DNA of 44,753 nt, taken from contig NZ_JAMPYG010000020.1 of the NCBI RefSeq assembly GCF_023700745.1, positions 1 to 44,753 on the forward strand, read 5' to 3'. A model generated the notes under the pieces. The model saw only the letters and a program-made list of their open reading frames with translations, did no database searches and had not been told where the DNA came from. Positions 19,134 to 29,519 of this stretch are shown here, one piece after another (the first letter of the stretch is position 1; the number at the start of each line of letters is the position of its first letter). Both the position numbers and the translations under genes were made by a program. Origin of the DNA: Rhodoferax sp. Lineage in GTDB: Bacteria > Pseudomonadota > Gammaproteobacteria > Burkholderiales > Burkholderiaceae_C.

Positions 19134-19666
19134 GGTACCCCCGCCTGTGCCGAGAACGGCCGCACGCCGTCGGTCGCCAGCCGCACACTTTTGGCGGGCT
19201 CGCTACGTGAGTACAGCGTCACACCCTGCGGCTCAATGATGGGATCGGGGCCCAATAAGACGGTGCCGGACTCGACTGGCACCAGGGATTGCCGCGCTGC
19301 GCCCGCCATGACGGGCCTATCCACACTGGCCGAGGTGTCCGCATCCAGCCAGGCTTGCGGCAAATCGTCCTCTGGCAGCTCGGACAGCGGCAGCCCCTCA
19401 AACTGGAATCCCTGCGTTGTCACCCGCCAGCGCACGGGCACACCACTGACCTGCGCGCGCGCGCGCGCCGACTCGAACAAGGCCGACAGGCGCAGCGCTT
19501 CACGCTCCAGTTGGGTTTGGGTGCCGTCACGCATGGCAAAACCTACGCCGACAGAGGCCATGGCCACAATCGCCAGCACCACCAGCAACTCCAGCAAAGT
19601 AAAGCCGGGCGCAGGTCGGGGGCGACGGCGTGGCAACTCAGGGCTGCCAGCTGCCGATATCTGCAT
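19130..19666 (-). CDS. gspH: Type II secretion minor pseudopilin GspH
   Basis: A 178-residue minor pseudopilin from ATG 19666. The signal PGFTLLELLVVLAIVAMASV carries Glu at +5, and REALRLSALFESARARAQVSG is the typical GspH segment. The leader before the cleavage site is long and basic (LPRRRPRPA). ATG 19666 is favoured over ATG 19702 because GAAGG lies five bases before it; the start overlaps gspG by 29 bases. It links the shaft of the pseudopilus to the tip. Confidence 0.9.
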   Translation of the reverse strand: MQISAAGSPELPRRRPRPAPGFTLLELLVVLAIVAMASVGVGFAMRDGTQTQLEREALRLSALFESARARAQVSGVPVRWRVTTQGFQFEGLPLSELPEDDLPQAWLDADTSASVDRPVMAGAARQSLVPVESGTVLLGPDPIIEPQGVTLYSRSEPAKSVRLATDGVRPFSAQAGVP

Positions 19667-20081
19667 TGCGGCCTTCGCCACCTGACTGGCCATCGGCGCC
19701 ATACGACATCACATCGACTTCACCCTTGATACCCGGGTTCAGATAAACATAAGACTGCCCCCAGGGGTCTTGCGGCAGCTTGTCAAGGTAGTTTTTCCAG
19801 TTGGCGGGGACCGGGGTCGTGGTGGGTTTGACCAACAGCGCCTGCAAGCCCTGCTCGGCGCTGGGGTAGCGCTGGTTGTCGAGGCGGTAAAGTTTGAGGG
19901 CCTGCATCAGGTTGGCGACATCGGTTTTGGCGGCGGTGACGCGCGCATCGTCGGCGCGGTCAAGCACATTGGGCACGATCAGGGCCGCAAGCACACCAAT
20001 GATGAGCAACACCACCATCAACTCAATCAGGGTAAAGCCGCGCTGGAGGCTGCGCAAAAACAGGGACGATTTTTTGTTCAT
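19638..20081 (-). CDS. gspG: Type II secretion major pseudopilin GspG
   Basis: The 147-residue main subunit of the pseudopilus and first gene of the operon. RGFTLIELMVVLLIIGVLAA is a model prepilin signal with Glu at +5. The family blocks AKTDVANLMQALKLYRLDN, RYPSAEQGLQAL and DPWGQSYVYLNPG follow. The C-terminal DGQSGGEGRNADIGSW holds the acidic residues that bind calcium in other GspG proteins. About 96 bases separate it from the upstream small gene, room for a promoter, but no convincing -35/-10 pair stood out. Confidence 0.97.
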   Translation of the reverse strand: MNKKSSLFLRSLQRGFTLIELMVVLLIIGVLAALIVPNVLDRADDARVTAAKTDVANLMQALKLYRLDNQRYPSAEQGLQALLVKPTTTPVPANWKNYLDKLPQDPWGQSYVYLNPGIKGEVDVMSYGADGQSGGEGRNADIGSWQP

Positions 20082-20177
20082 GGGGCCGATGTTGCCATTT
20101 AAAAATGACGTGCAAGCTGCGTTAAGACAAATTTAGCCAGAAAAAACGCGGGCTGTGGGCCTGATCGCACACCGGGT

Positions 20178-20354
20178 TCACACCACCCGCTCCAGAATCA
20201 GCACGGCAAAAAAGCCAAACGCCGACAGCAAGGCCCATTTCAGCACCAGCCAGCCATAACGTTTGAAACGCGGATCCCCAGTGGCGGCATAAAACGCAAA
20301 GGACACCAGGGCGCCCAACAGCATCAACAAAACCAGCCAGCGAAACAGCAGCAT
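20178..20354 (-). CDS. Small two-helix membrane protein, unknown function
   Basis: A 58-residue open frame not overlapped by any other gene, starting 12 bases after the lpxC stop on the same strand. It begins MLLFRWLVLLMLLGALVSFA and ends LLSAFGFFAVLILERVV. Two hydrophobic helices (about 4-22 and 35-54) flank a short basic loop, TGDPRFKRYGW, so it should sit in the inner membrane. I do not recognise a named family. Coding is supported by clean hydrophobic-turn-hydrophobic architecture, the tight spacing to lpxC and the conserved-looking loop. It may be the last gene of the dcw-lpxC transcript. A chance frame in GC-rich DNA is possible but unlikely. Confidence 0.65.
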   Translation of the reverse strand: MLLFRWLVLLMLLGALVSFAFYAATGDPRFKRYGWLVLKWALLSAFGFFAVLILERVV

Positions 20355-20366
20355 GGTCAGCCGCTC

Positions 20367-21290
20367 CTACCAGGCGCGCGCCAGTTGGGCAAAGCCGGTC
20401 GGCGCCAGCTTTTCGTTCTCGAACGTCACCACATCCCAGGCCTCGCGGTGGTTCAGCAACTCGCGCAACAGCAGGTTGTTGAGCGCATGGCCAGATCGAA
20501 ACGCGCTGTAGCTGGCCAGCAGCGGTTTGCCCAGCAGGTACAGATCGCCCATGGCATCGAGGATTTTGTGTTTGACAAACTCGTCGTCATAACGCAGGCC
20601 ACCGGCATTGAGCACCTTGTAGTCGTCCATCACGATGGCGTTGTCCAGACCGCCACCCAGGGCCAGGCCATTGGCGCGCATCATCTCCACGTCTTTGGTA
20701 AAGCCAAAGGTGCGGGCGCGGGCAATGTCTTTGGAATACGAGCCGGTGCTCATGTCAAACAGCACACGCTGGCCGGTGGCGTCCACCGCCGGATGGCTGA
20801 AGTCGATCTCGAAACTGAGCCGGTAACCATGGTAGGGCTCGAGCCGCGCCCACTTGACGTTGTCACCCTCGCCCTGGCGCACTTCCACCGGCGACAGCAG
20901 GCGAACGAAGCGTTTCGGCGCGTTTTGCAATTCAATGCCGGCGCTTTGCAACAAAAACACAAACGATGCCGCCGAGCCATCCAGGATCGGCACTTCTTCG
21001 GCGGTGATGTCCACATAAAGATTGTCCACACCCAGACCGGCACAAGCCGACATCAGGTGCTCGACCGTGTGCACCTTGGCATTGCCGGTGGAAATGGTGG
21101 ACGCCATGCGGGTGTCGGTGACAGCCAGCGCCGACACCGGAATATCCACCGGCTCGGGCAGGTCCACACGACGGAACACAATGCCGCTGTCAGGCGGCGC
21201 CGGGCGCAAGGTGATTTCCACCCGCTGGCCGCTGTGCAGCCCCATGCCCACGGCGCGCGTCAAGGTTTTGAGGGTTCGTTGTTTCAGCAC
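20367..21290 (-). CDS. lpxC: UDP-3-O-acyl-N-acetylglucosamine deacetylase
   Basis: A 307-residue zinc enzyme that performs the committed step of lipid A synthesis. Zinc and catalytic residues are visible: [13 protein letters not shown] (His), [14 protein letters not shown] (His and Asp) and a later [15 protein letters not shown] (His). The N-terminus [20 protein letters not shown] is typical. The start codon is GTG at 21290, where the family alignment begins. It lies 69 bases after ftsZ with a hairpin between, the usual end of the dcw cluster in proteobacteria. Levels of LpxC are often set by proteolysis; nothing here tests that. Confidence 0.97.
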   Translation of the reverse strand: MLKQRTLKTLTRAVGMGLHSGQRVEITLRPAPPDSGIVFRRVDLPEPVDIPVSALAVTDTRMASTISTGNAKVHTVEHLMSACAGLGVDNLYVDITAEEVPILDGSAASFVFLLQSAGIELQNAPKRFVRLLSPVEVRQGEGDNVKWARLEPYHGYRLSFEIDFSHPAVDATGQRVLFDMSTGSYSKDIARARTFGFTKDVEMMRANGLALGGGLDNAIVMDDYKVLNAGGLRYDDEFVKHKILDAMGDLYLLGKPLLASYSAFRSGHALNNLLLRELLNHREAWDVVTFENEKLAPTGFAQLARAW

Positions 21291-21327
21291 GACTTGATTT
21301 TACTTTTCCCGGCCGCCATGGCGCCAG

Positions 21328-21354
21328 GCCACCTGCAAGATGACCTCAGGTGGC
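21328..21354 (-). terminator. Hairpin between ftsZ and lpxC
   Basis: GCCACCTG (21328-21335) pairs with CAGGTGGC (21347-21354) across an 11-base loop, 5 bases after the ftsZ stop. There is no T run after it on the minus strand, so full intrinsic termination is doubtful. It could attenuate, pause, or protect the ftsZ mRNA end, leaving lpxC partly separate. Confidence 0.35.
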
Positions 21355-21359
21355 AGCCT

Positions 21360-22613
21360 TTAATCCGCCTGCTTGCGCAAAAACGCCGGGATCTCGAAGT
21401 CATCCATACCACCGCTGCTCAGCGCGTCGACCTTGGCCGCGGCCGAGGTGCGGTTGCGCCAGACGCTGGGGGTGGCCATGGAGCCGTAGTCGGTCTGGTT
21501 GCGCCCCGCGTTGCTGGTCGCCATCGAGTTGTTCACCTGGCCCATGCCCAGCGGCGTGTTCAGGGTCGGGATGTTGAACGGCACGTCGTGGGTGCCGGTG
21601 CGCAGTCCCATCTCGGGCTGGGTTTGTGTCACCACCAGTTTCGGGCGCTGCGCCTGGCGGCTCAGGCCGGTGGCCACCACCGTGACGCGAATATGGTCAC
21701 CCAGGTTGTCGTCATAGGCGGTGCCATAGATCACATGCGCGTCCTGCGAGGCGTAGTCGCGGATGGTGTTCATGGCCACTTTGGACTCGGACAGTTTCAG
21801 GCTGCCTTTGGCGGCCGAGATCAGCACCAGCACACCTTTGGCGCCGGACAGGTCAATGCCTTCGAGCAGCGGGCAGGCCACAGCCTGCTCGGCGGCGATG
21901 CGGGCACGGTCCGGGCCGGCCGCCACGGCGGTGCCCATCATGGCTTTGCCGGGTTCGCCCATCACGGTGCGCACGTCTTCAAAGTCGACGTTCACATGGC
22001 CGGGCACGTTGATGATTTCGGCGATGCCGCCAACGGCGTTTTTGAGCACGTCGTTGGCGTGGGCAAAGGCCTCGTCCTGGGTGGCGTCGTCGCCCAGCAC
22101 GTCGAGCAGTTTTTCGTTCAGCACCACAATCAGCGAATCGACATTGGCTTCGAGCTCGGTCAGGCCGCTCTCGGCGTTGTCCATGCGGCGCTTGCCTTCA
22201 AACTCGAACGGTTTGGTCACCACACCCACGGTCAAAATCCCCATTTCACGCGCAATGCGGGCAATCACGGGGGCTGCGCCGGTGCCGGTGCCGCCGCCCA
22301 TGCCGGCGGTGATGAACAGCATGTGGGCACCGTCGATGGCTTCGCGGATGTGCTCAATGGCCAATTCGGCCGCTTCACGCGCCTTGTCGGGCTTGCTGCC
22401 AGCGCCCAGACCGGTGCTGCCGAGCTGGATGATGAGGTGGGCGTCGCTGGTGCTAAGCGCCTGCGAATCCGTGTTGGCGCAGATGAATTCCACACCCTGG
22501 ACCGCGCTGGCAATCATGTGCGCGACCGCGTTGCCGCCGCCACCGCCGACGCCGATCACCTTGATCTGGGTGCCTTGGTTAAAGCCTTCTTCGTCGATAA
22601 GTTCAATGGGCAT
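21360..22613 (-). CDS. ftsZ: Cell division protein FtsZ
   Basis: A 417-residue tubulin-like GTPase that forms the Z ring at midcell. KVIGVGGGGGNAV, the tubulin signature GGGTGTGAAP and the T7 loop VNVDFEDVRTVM are all present. A variable Gln/Asn/Ser linker leads to the conserved C-terminal peptide DFEIPAFLRKQAD that binds FtsA and ZipA. ATG 22613 is chosen because GGAG lies 7 bases upstream; a TTG at 22634 would add seven residues. The 141 bases between ftsA and ftsZ are unusually long for this cluster and AT-rich near ftsZ, so a separate ftsZ promoter is plausible, though no clear box was found. Confidence 0.98.
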   Translation of the reverse strand: MPIELIDEEGFNQGTQIKVIGVGGGGGNAVAHMIASAVQGVEFICANTDSQALSTSDAHLIIQLGSTGLGAGSKPDKAREAAELAIEHIREAIDGAHMLFITAGMGGGTGTGAAPVIARIAREMGILTVGVVTKPFEFEGKRRMDNAESGLTELEANVDSLIVVLNEKLLDVLGDDATQDEAFAHANDVLKNAVGGIAEIINVPGHVNVDFEDVRTVMGEPGKAMMGTAVAAGPDRARIAAEQAVACPLLEGIDLSGAKGVLVLISAAKGSLKLSESKVAMNTIRDYASQDAHVIYGTAYDDNLGDHIRVTVVATGLSRQAQRPKLVVTQTQPEMGLRTGTHDVPFNIPTLNTPLGMGQVNNSMATSNAGRNQTDYGSMATPSVWRNRTSAAAKVDALSSGGMDDFEIPAFLRKQAD

Positions 22614-22754
22614 GGTGCTCTCCTTGGGTTTCAATGAATAAAAAATAACTGGACATAACTTGCTGTAATGCGTTCGCGGATGCGACTGGCGGGTCCATGC
22701 ACCGCCATCGTCGTTTGGGGCTGGCGCGGCTGCGCCACAGAATGGTTTTCATGG

Positions 22755-23984
22755 TCAGAAGTTCCCCACAAACCAGTCTTTGACAGAGCCGAACGCTGTT
22801 TTCATGGAGCCGTTTTTCTGCCCCACCTTGATGCCGCGCAAGCGCGCCAGGCGTGCTTCTTCGAGCAGACCCATGACGGTGGCGGCGCGCGGCTGCGCCA
22901 CCATGTCGGACAGCACCCCGGTGTATTTGGGCAGGCCGCGGCGCACCGGCTTCAAAAAGATGTCTTCACCCAGTTCGACCATGCCGGGCATGACGCAACT
23001 GCCACCGGTGAGCACGATGCCGCTGGACAGCATTTCCTCAAAGCCCGAATCGCGCATGACCTGGTGCACCAGCGAGAAGATTTCCTCAACGCGCGGCTCG
23101 ATCACGCCGGCCAACGCCTGGCGGCTCAGCATGCGCGGGCCGCGGTCACCCAGGCCGGGCACCTCCACCTGCGCCTCGGGGTCGGCCAGCAGCTGCTTGG
23201 CGTAGCCGTTTTCCACCTTGATTTCTTCGGCATCCTTGGTCGGCGTGCGCAAGGCCATGGCGATGTCGCTGGTGATCAGGTCGCCGGCAATCGGGATCAC
23301 TGCGGTATGACGAATGGCGCCGTTGGTAAAAATGGCCAGGTCGGTGGTGCCAGCGCCAATGTCCACCAGCGCCACCCCCAGTTCGCGCTCGTCCTCGGTC
23401 AGCACCGACAGGCTGCTGGCCAGCGGGTTGAGCATGAGCTGCTCGACCTCCAGGCCGCAGCGGCGCACGCATTTGATGATGTTTTCCGCCGCGCTCTGGG
23501 CGCCGGTGACGATGTGCACCTTGGCCTCCAGCCGGATGCCGCTCATGCCGATCGGCTCTTTCACGTCCTGGCCGTCGATGATGAATTCCTGCGGCTCGAC
23601 CAGCAGCAGGCGCTGGTCGGTCGAGATGTTGATGGCCTTGGCGGTTTCAACCACCCGCGCCACGTCGGCGGCGGAGACTTCGCGGTCCTTGATGGCCACC
23701 ATGCCGTGCGAATTCATGCCACGGATGTGGCTACCGGTGATGCCGGTGTAGACGCGTTGGATCTTGCAGTCGGCCATCAGTTCGGCCTCTTTGAGCGCCT
23801 GCTGGATGCTCTGCACCGTGGCGTCGATGTTGACCACCACGCCGCGCTTCAGGCCATTGCTGGGCGCCACCCCCAGGCCGGCCAGCTTGAGCTCGCCACC
23901 CGGCATGACCTCGGCCACCACCACCATCACCTTGGCGGTACCGATGTCCAGACCTACGACCAAATCCTTGTACTCTTTTGCCAT
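22755..23984 (-). CDS. ftsA: Cell division protein FtsA
   Basis: A 409-residue actin-like ATPase that tethers FtsZ to the membrane. Nucleotide-binding blocks are VVGLDIGTAKVMVVVAE (phosphate 1), ALVDIGAGTTDLAIF (phosphate 2) and IVLTGGSCVMPGMVEL (adenosine). The region with QRVYTGITGSHIRGMNSHG belongs to the 1C domain that contacts downstream division proteins. The C-terminus SVKDWFVGNF should be the amphipathic membrane-targeting helix. It starts 4 bases after the ftsQ stop. Confidence 0.98.
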   Translation of the reverse strand: MAKEYKDLVVGLDIGTAKVMVVVAEVMPGGELKLAGLGVAPSNGLKRGVVVNIDATVQSIQQALKEAELMADCKIQRVYTGITGSHIRGMNSHGMVAIKDREVSAADVARVVETAKAINISTDQRLLLVEPQEFIIDGQDVKEPIGMSGIRLEAKVHIVTGAQSAAENIIKCVRRCGLEVEQLMLNPLASSLSVLTEDERELGVALVDIGAGTTDLAIFTNGAIRHTAVIPIAGDLITSDIAMALRTPTKDAEEIKVENGYAKQLLADPEAQVEVPGLGDRGPRMLSRQALAGVIEPRVEEIFSLVHQVMRDSGFEEMLSSGIVLTGGSCVMPGMVELGEDIFLKPVRRGLPKYTGVLSDMVAQPRAATVMGLLEEARLARLRGIKVGQKNGSMKTAFGSVKDWFVGNF

Positions 23985-23988
23985 TGCG

Positions 23989-24792
23989 TCACCTGTTCAC
24001 TTGCATAAGTTTTTTCACGTTATCTGCCTCAACCGTGCTCACCCCGTTCAACCGGATGGCATAACCGTCGGTATGGCGCAAATCCACGGAAGCGAGCTGT
24101 TCGACGCTTCGGTTGTAGTGCGCCGTGGCCTGTGTCACGGTCTTTAAAAATCGTTCGGTGCGCGCCACCAGTTCAGCGGTGCTGCCGCTACCCAGCTCCA
24201 GCGTGGTGCCAGCCTCAAGCTGTGCCCGCCAGCCGCCGCGCGGCGTCAGTTCAAGCTGCGTCAAGGCCATGTCCATCGGCGTCAGCAGCGGCTGCAATGT
24301 GTGGTAGGTGGCCAGCACCTTCGCGCTTTGCCCCTCCGGGCCATTCAGTCGGGGCAAATCGTCTTGCTCAAGTTCGCCCAGATTGACATCAAATACTTCG
24401 CCGAAACTGTTGACTAGGCGCGAGTCCCCTTCCACGCCCCAATAGGCCACCGGCTGATGCTCTTCCAGCTGCACCTTGAGCCGGTTCGGAAAATCACGCC
24501 GCACCACGGCCTGGCGCACCCACGGCATGGCCTCAAAGACCTGGCGCGTGGCCTGCAGGTCGAGCGTGAAGAACGTGCCTTTCAGGCGTGGCATGACATT
24601 GGCGCGCAGCGAGATCGCGTTGTAATGCGATACATCGCCCACCACCGTAACCCCGCGAATGGCAAACTGAGGCAACTGCTGCACATAAGCCAGCCCGGCG
24701 CCCAGCAGCATGAGCACCAGCAGCGCAAACAGGGTGGTAGCCACCCGGTTCATGAGCTTGATGTCGAACGGCAGGGGCGCGTTGCTGGTCAT
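23989..24792 (-). CDS. ftsQ: Cell division protein FtsQ
   Basis: A 267-residue bitopic protein that recruits FtsL/FtsB to the divisome. A short cytoplasmic start ([16 protein letters not shown]) leads into one helix ([19 protein letters not shown]), a POTRA domain ([16 protein letters not shown] onward) and a beta domain. [20 protein letters not shown] and [18 protein letters not shown] are standard FtsQ blocks. ATG 24792 overlaps the ddlB stop as ATGA and is preferred over an upstream ATG at 24834. Confidence 0.96.
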   Translation of the reverse strand: MTSNAPLPFDIKLMNRVATTLFALLVLMLLGAGLAYVQQLPQFAIRGVTVVGDVSHYNAISLRANVMPRLKGTFFTLDLQATRQVFEAMPWVRQAVVRRDFPNRLKVQLEEHQPVAYWGVEGDSRLVNSFGEVFDVNLGELEQDDLPRLNGPEGQSAKVLATYHTLQPLLTPMDMALTQLELTPRGGWRAQLEAGTTLELGSGSTAELVARTERFLKTVTQATAHYNRSVEQLASVDLRHTDGYAIRLNGVSTVEADNVKKLMQVNR

Positions 24793-25736
24793 AAGGCGTA
24801 GTCGCGACTGGCTGATTGCAGCACTTGCAGGCACAGCTCGGGGTAAGCGATGCCTGCCGCCCTGGCCGCCATGGGCACCAGCGAATGGCTGGTCATGCCC
24901 GGCGAGGTGTTGATTTCCAGCAGATAGGGTTGGCGCGTATCGGCATCGATCATCACGTCAGCGCGCGCCCAGCCGCGGCAGCCCAGACTGTGGAAGGCCT
25001 TCAGCACCAGTTGCTGGATGGCGGCTTCTTCGCCTGCGGGCAGGCCACAGGGCACCAGGTACTGGGTGCTGTCGGTGAAATATTTGTTCTGGTAGTCGTA
25101 GTTGCCGTCCGGCGCAACGATGCGGATCACCGGCAGCGCGCGGGCTTGCACACCGCTGCCCAGCACCGCGATGGTGACCTCGTCACCGGCAATGAACTGC
25201 TCGCACAGCACCTCGTCATGCATGCCGGCAGCCAGCGCAAATGCGGCCTCGCACTGGTCGATGGTGGTGACCTTGGACAAGCCCAGCGTGGAGCCTTCGC
25301 GCGCAGGCTTGACGATCATGGGACAGCCCAGTTCGGCCAGCGCGGCCCGGGTCGCCTCGGCGCTGTCCACCTTCTTCCAGGCCGGGGTGGGCAGGCCGTC
25401 TGCGCGCCAGATCTGCTTGGTCATGAGCTTGTCAATGGCAATGCTGGAGGCCATCACACCCGGACCGGTGTAGGGAATGCCGAGCAGTTCAAGCGCACCC
25501 TGCACCGTGCCGTCTTCACCAAAGCGGCCATGCAGGGCAATAAAGCAGCGCGTGAATCCTTCCTTTTTCAGATCAAGCAGTTCACGCTCGGCCGTGTCAA
25601 ACGCAAAGGCCTGCACCCCCAGGCTTTGCAATGCCTGCAGCACACCGCTGCCCGACATCAGCGACACCTCACGCTCGGCAGAGGTGCCCCCCATGAGCAC
25701 CGCCACTTTTTCTGTTTTCAAATCAAATGAACTCAT
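24789..25736 (-). CDS. ddlB: D-alanine-D-alanine ligase
   Basis: A 315-residue ATP-grasp ligase that makes the D-Ala-D-Ala dipeptide added by Mur[20 protein letters not shown], the substrate loop [20 protein letters not shown], the ATP loop [12 protein letters not shown] and the metal site [20 protein letters not shown] are all present. A Tyr/Phe position that decides D-lactate use was not examined. Its genomic place between murC and ftsQ matches DdlB of other proteobacteria. The start overlaps murC by 4 bases. Confidence 0.97.
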   Translation of the reverse strand: MSSFDLKTEKVAVLMGGTSAEREVSLMSGSGVLQALQSLGVQAFAFDTAERELLDLKKEGFTRCFIALHGRFGEDGTVQGALELLGIPYTGPGVMASSIAIDKLMTKQIWRADGLPTPAWKKVDSAEATRAALAELGCPMIVKPAREGSTLGLSKVTTIDQCEAAFALAAGMHDEVLCEQFIAGDEVTIAVLGSGVQARALPVIRIVAPDGNYDYQNKYFTDSTQYLVPCGLPAGEEAAIQQLVLKAFHSLGCRGWARADVMIDADTRQPYLLEINTSPGMTSHSLVPMAARAAGIAYPELCLQVLQSASRDYAL

Positions 25737-27175
25737 ACCACCTGTCTTTCACTCGGAACAAAGGGTTGGTCTTGCCGTTGGGCGGCCACTTTGGCCGGCA
25801 CGGCGCCGATTGATCCTGCGCCCATGCACAGCACCACATCACCGTCACGGACCGCATCCACAATGGCTTGCGGCAAGGCGGCAATGTCATCGACAAAGAC
25901 CGGCTCGATGTGGCCGGCCACACGCAGGGCGCGCGCCAGGCTGCGGCCATCGGCTGCCACGATGGGGGCCTCACCGGCGGCATAGACCTCGGTCAGCAGC
26001 ACCGCATCGGCTTGCCCAATGACCTTGACGAAGTCATCAAAACAGTCACGCGTGCGGGTATAGCGATGCGGCTGGAACGCCAGCAGCAGGCGCCGTCCGG
26101 GAAACGCACCACGTGCTGCGTCCAGCGTGGCCGCCATTTCCACCGGGTGATGTCCGTAATCGTCCACCAGCGTGAAGCTGCCGCCACCATGGGCCGCGCT
26201 GACGGGCAGTTCACCATAGCGCTGGAAGCGCCGCCCCACGCCCTTGAACTGGGCCAGTGCACGGACCACGGCAGCGTCGTCAATGCCCAGTTCCACAGCC
26301 ACCGCGATCGCAGACAAGGCGTTGAGCACGTTGTGGCGGCCCGGCAAATTCAACACCACGTCCAGGTCCGGCAGTACCAGACCATTGCGGCGCTGCACGG
26401 TAAAGTGCATCTGGCCGGCCACCGCGCGCACGTTCACGGCGCGTACTTCAGCGCCTTCGTCAAAGCCATAACTGGTCACAGGACAGGTCACCTCCTGCTG
26501 AATGGCGCGCACCGCGGCATCGTCGGTACATAGGATGGCCGCACCATAAAACGGCATGCGGTGCAAAAAGTCGACAAAGGCTTTTTTCAGGTTCTCAAAG
26601 TCGTGGCCGTAGGTTTCCATGTGGTCGGCGTCGATGTTGGTCACCACCGCCATCACCGGCAACAAATTCAGAAACGAGGCATCCGACTCGTCGGCTTCCA
26701 CCACGATGTATTCGCCCTGCCCGAGTCGCGCATTGGCCCCGGCACTGTTCAAGCGGCCACCAATGACAAAGGTCGGGTCCAGCCCAGCCTCGGCCAGCAC
26801 GCTGGCGACCAGGCTGGTGGTGGTAGTTTTGCCATGTGTACCGGCAATCGCAATGCCCTTCTTCAGGCGCATCAGTTCGGCCAGCATGAGGGCGCGCGGC
26901 ACCACCGGGATGTGCATCGCGCGGGCGGCAATCACCTCGGCATTGTCGGCTTGCACCGCCGTGGAGATCACCACGGCATCGGCACCGCTGACATGGCCTG
27001 CGGCGTGGCCGATATGGGTCTGGATGCCAAGCGCATGAAGACGTTGCAGGGTGGCGCTGTCCGACTGGTCCGAGCCCGAGATGGTGTAGCCCAGGTTGAA
27101 CAGCACCTCGGCAATGCCGGACATACCGACGCCGCCAATGCCGACAAAGTGGATGTGTTGAATGGCGTGTTTCAT
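25733..27175 (-). CDS. murC: UDP-N-acetylmuramate-L-alanine ligase
   Basis: A 480-residue Mur ligase that adds L-Ala to UDP-MurNAc, the first peptide step. [18 protein letters not shown] is the N-terminal UDP-binding motif, [15 protein letters not shown] the ATP P-loop, [11 protein letters not shown] a metal-binding block, and [14 protein letters not shown] the C-terminal motif typical of MurC rather than Mpl. ATGA overlaps join it to murG before and ddlB after. The last residues (FVPSERQVV) are not conserved. Confidence 0.98.
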   Translation of the reverse strand: MKHAIQHIHFVGIGGVGMSGIAEVLFNLGYTISGSDQSDSATLQRLHALGIQTHIGHAAGHVSGADAVVISTAVQADNAEVIAARAMHIPVVPRALMLAELMRLKKGIAIAGTHGKTTTTSLVASVLAEAGLDPTFVIGGRLNSAGANARLGQGEYIVVEADESDASFLNLLPVMAVVTNIDADHMETYGHDFENLKKAFVDFLHRMPFYGAAILCTDDAAVRAIQQEVTCPVTSYGFDEGAEVRAVNVRAVAGQMHFTVQRRNGLVLPDLDVVLNLPGRHNVLNALSAIAVAVELGIDDAAVVRALAQFKGVGRRFQRYGELPVSAAHGGGSFTLVDDYGHHPVEMAATLDAARGAFPGRRLLLAFQPHRYTRTRDCFDDFVKVIGQADAVLLTEVYAAGEAPIVAADGRSLARALRVAGHIEPVFVDDIAALPQAIVDAVRDGDVVLCMGAGSIGAVPAKVAAQRQDQPFVPSERQVV

Positions 27176-28257
27176 TGAGAAAGCTCCTCACAGACCGCCA
27201 CGATGCTTTCGGTGGCTTCCAGTTTTTGCATTTTTTTGGCCGCCAGAGCTTTTGCAAGCAACATCGGGCGGTCCAACTTTTGCAGCAGTTCAGCCAGCGA
27301 TGTCGGCGTTAATTGACCCTGAGGCACCAGCCAGCCCGCACCCTGGTCCACGAGAAATCGGGCATTGACCGTCTGGTGGTCGTCCACCGCCGAGGGGAAA
27401 GGCACGAACAGCGCGGCGGCACCCACGGCGGCAATTTCTGTCACGGTGCTGGCCCCGGCACGACAGATCACCAGGTCGGCCTCGGCAAAGGCCTGCGCGG
27501 TGTCATCGATGAAGGGGGTTAACTGCGCCGCCACACCAGCAGCGGCATAGTTGGCACGCAGCGCCGCGATTTGTTTGGCGCCGCTCTGGTGAACCACTTC
27601 GGGACGCTGGGCTGGTGACAGCAAGGCCAGCGCCTGCGGCACGATGTCGTTGAGTGCCTTGGCGCCCAGGCTGCCGCCCACGATCAACAGCTTCAGTGGA
27701 CCGGTGCGGCCGGCAAAGCGCTGCGCGGGGTCAGGCTGTTTCAAAAATGCCGAGCGCAAGGGATTGCCCACCCATTGCGCACCCTTGAACACCTTGGGAA
27801 ATGCGGTAAACACCCGGTCGGCCACGCTGGCCAGCACCTTGTTGGCCAGCCCGGCCACCGAGTTTTGCTCGTGCAGCACGAGCGGTTTACCCAGCAGCAC
27901 AGCCATCATGCCACCCGGGAACGTGATGTAGCCGCCCAGCCCCAGCACCACGTCGGGCTTGACGCGTCGCAGTACCTGGATGCTTTGCCAGAACGCCCTG
28001 AGCAGTCGCAATGGCAGCAATGCCACGGTAACCAGGCCCTTGCCGCGCACACCGCCAAAGTCAATGGCTTCAAAGGCGAAACCCTGAGGCGGCACCAGCT
28101 GGCTTTCCATGCTGGGGTGCCCGACGCTACCGGTGCCACCGAACCAGTGCACGCGCCAACCTTTGTCACGCAAAGCCTGCGCCACCGCCAAGCCCGGAAA
28201 AATATGGCCTCCGGTGCCGCCCGCCATGATCAATGCACATTTGCTTTTGGCGTTCAT
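27172..28257 (-). CDS. murG: UDP-GlcNAc:lipid I GlcNAc transferase MurG
   Basis: A 361-residue GT-B glycosyltransferase on the inner face of the membrane, converting lipid I to lipid [22 protein letters not shown] is the first glycine-rich loop, [17 protein letters not shown] the second, and [15 protein letters not shown] opens the C-terminal domain. [15 protein letters not shown] is the UDP-GlcNAc site. Start and stop overlap ftsW and murC by 4 bases each. Confidence 0.98.
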   Translation of the reverse strand: MNAKSKCALIMAGGTGGHIFPGLAVAQALRDKGWRVHWFGGTGSVGHPSMESQLVPPQGFAFEAIDFGGVRGKGLVTVALLPLRLLRAFWQSIQVLRRVKPDVVLGLGGYITFPGGMMAVLLGKPLVLHEQNSVAGLANKVLASVADRVFTAFPKVFKGAQWVGNPLRSAFLKQPDPAQRFAGRTGPLKLLIVGGSLGAKALNDIVPQALALLSPAQRPEVVHQSGAKQIAALRANYAAAGVAAQLTPFIDDTAQAFAEADLVICRAGASTVTEIAAVGAAALFVPFPSAVDDHQTVNARFLVDQGAGWLVPQGQLTPTSLAELLQKLDRPMLLAKALAAKKMQKLEATESIVAVCEELSQ

Positions 28258-29519
28258 ACCCGACCTCCCTGCATGAGCGCTCTGTTTTCCTGGTCAATGC
28301 GCAGCACCACGGCAATGGCCGCCAGGTTGATGAGAATGGCCGAGCCGCCGTAGCTCATGAGCGGCAGCGTCAGGCCCTTGGTGGGCAGGGCACCCAGGTT
28401 GACACCCATGTTGATGAAGGCCTGAAAACCCACCCAGATTGCCACGCCCTGAGCCACCAGCCCGGCAAACACCCGGTCCAGCGCAATAGCTTGCCGGCCG
28501 ATGTACATCATCCGGCGCACCAGCCAGAAAAACAGGCAGATCACGGTGACCACGCCGATCAGGCCGAACTCCTCGCCAATCACCGCCAGCAAAAAGTCGG
28601 TATGCGCCTCGGGCAGCCAGTTGAGTTTTTCCACGCTGCCACCCAGACCCACACCAAAAATTTCGCCACGGCCAATGGCGATCAGTGCATGGGTGAGCTG
28701 GTAACCCTTGGCCAGCGCGTTCTGCTCGCTCCAGGGGTCAAGATAGGCAAAAATGCGTTCGCGGCGCCATTCGCTGGCTGCGATCATCAAGCCGAAGGCG
28801 ACCAGCAGCACCGCGGCAATCAGGAAGAACATGCGGGCGTTGACGCCGCCCAAAAACAGGATGCCCATGGCAATCACGGCAATCACCATGAAGGCGCCCA
28901 TGTCGGGCTCGGCCAGCAGCAGCACACCGACCACGGCCACGGCGGCGCCCATCGGCAACACGGCGCGGAAAAAACGCTCCTTGACATCCATCTTGCGCAC
29001 CATGTAATCAGCCGCATAGAGCAGCACGGTGAACTTGGCCAGCTCGGAAGGCTGAAAACTCAACGGCCCCAGGCTGATCCAGCGGCGTGCACCATAAACC
29101 ACCTTGCCCACATGCGGAATCAGCACCACCACCAACAGCACCAGTGACAGCAAGAACAAGGGCCGGGCCGCTTTTTCCCAGCGCGACAGCGGCACCTGGT
29201 AAGCCAGCAGCGCGACCGCAAAGGCGATCACCAGCCACATCGCGTGGCGCACCAGAAAATAGGTGTGGGTGTATCTAGCAAAGCGCGGGTTTTCCGGCAT
29301 GGCGATGGAGGCCGAATACACCATCACCAGACCCCACAGCAGCAGCGCCACCGTGACCCAGACCAGCGGCTGATCAAAGCCCTGGGCACGCGAGGGGCTG
29401 GTAGCCGTGGACGCCAGGCGCGAGCCGCCCAGACGCACCGGCAGCACATCGCCCGACGGGGCCCGCGCGCGGCCAAACCAGCCCAGCAGGCCTTGAAAAC
29501 GGGCAGCAAGCGCGCTCAC
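28254..29519 (-). CDS. ftsW: Septal peptidoglycan polymerase FtsW
   Basis: A 421-residue SEDS-family glycosyltransferase with about ten membrane helices that polymerises lipid II at the septum with Fts[32 protein letters not shown], the periplasmic catalytic region and the C-terminal [15 protein letters not shown] are the family motifs. An N-terminal soluble extension of about 45 residues (Arg/Ser-rich) precedes the first helix. The start codon is GTG, overlapping the murD stop as GTGA. Confidence 0.97.
   Translation of the reverse strand: MSALAARFQGLLGWFGRARAPSGDVLPVRLGGSRLASTATSPSRAQGFDQPLVWVTVALLLWGLVMVYSASIAMPENPRFARYTHTYFLVRHAMWLVIAFAVALLAYQVPLSRWEKAARPLFLLSLVLLVVVLIPHVGKVVYGARRWISLGPLSFQPSELAKFTVLLYAADYMVRKMDVKERFFRAVLPMGAAVAVVGVLLLAEPDMGAFMVIAVIAMGILFLGGVNARMFFLIAAVLLVAFGLMIAASEWRRERIFAYLDPWSEQNALAKGYQLTHALIAIGRGEIFGVGLGGSVEKLNWLPEAHTDFLLAVIGEEFGLIGVVTVICLFFWLVRRMMYIGRQAIALDRVFAGLVAQGVAIWVGFQAFINMGVNLGALPTKGLTLPLMSYGGSAILINLAAIAVVLRIDQENRALMQGGRV

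Noticed and set aside
20385..22637. A 750-codon open frame on the plus strand across lpxC and ftsZ
   Set aside because: It is antisense to two well-recognised genes and its His/Gln/Gly-rich product is the usual shadow of GC-rich codon use.
22614..22751. Short frame starting ATGAAAACC just after the ftsA stop and running into the ftsZ start
   Set aside because: About 45 codons, Arg-rich, no recognisable features, and it ends inside ftsZ; more likely part of a leader or promoter region.
22668..24008. A 446-codon open frame on the plus strand across ftsA
   Set aside because: Antisense shadow of ftsA; composition is typical of a non-coding frame and no family is recognisable.
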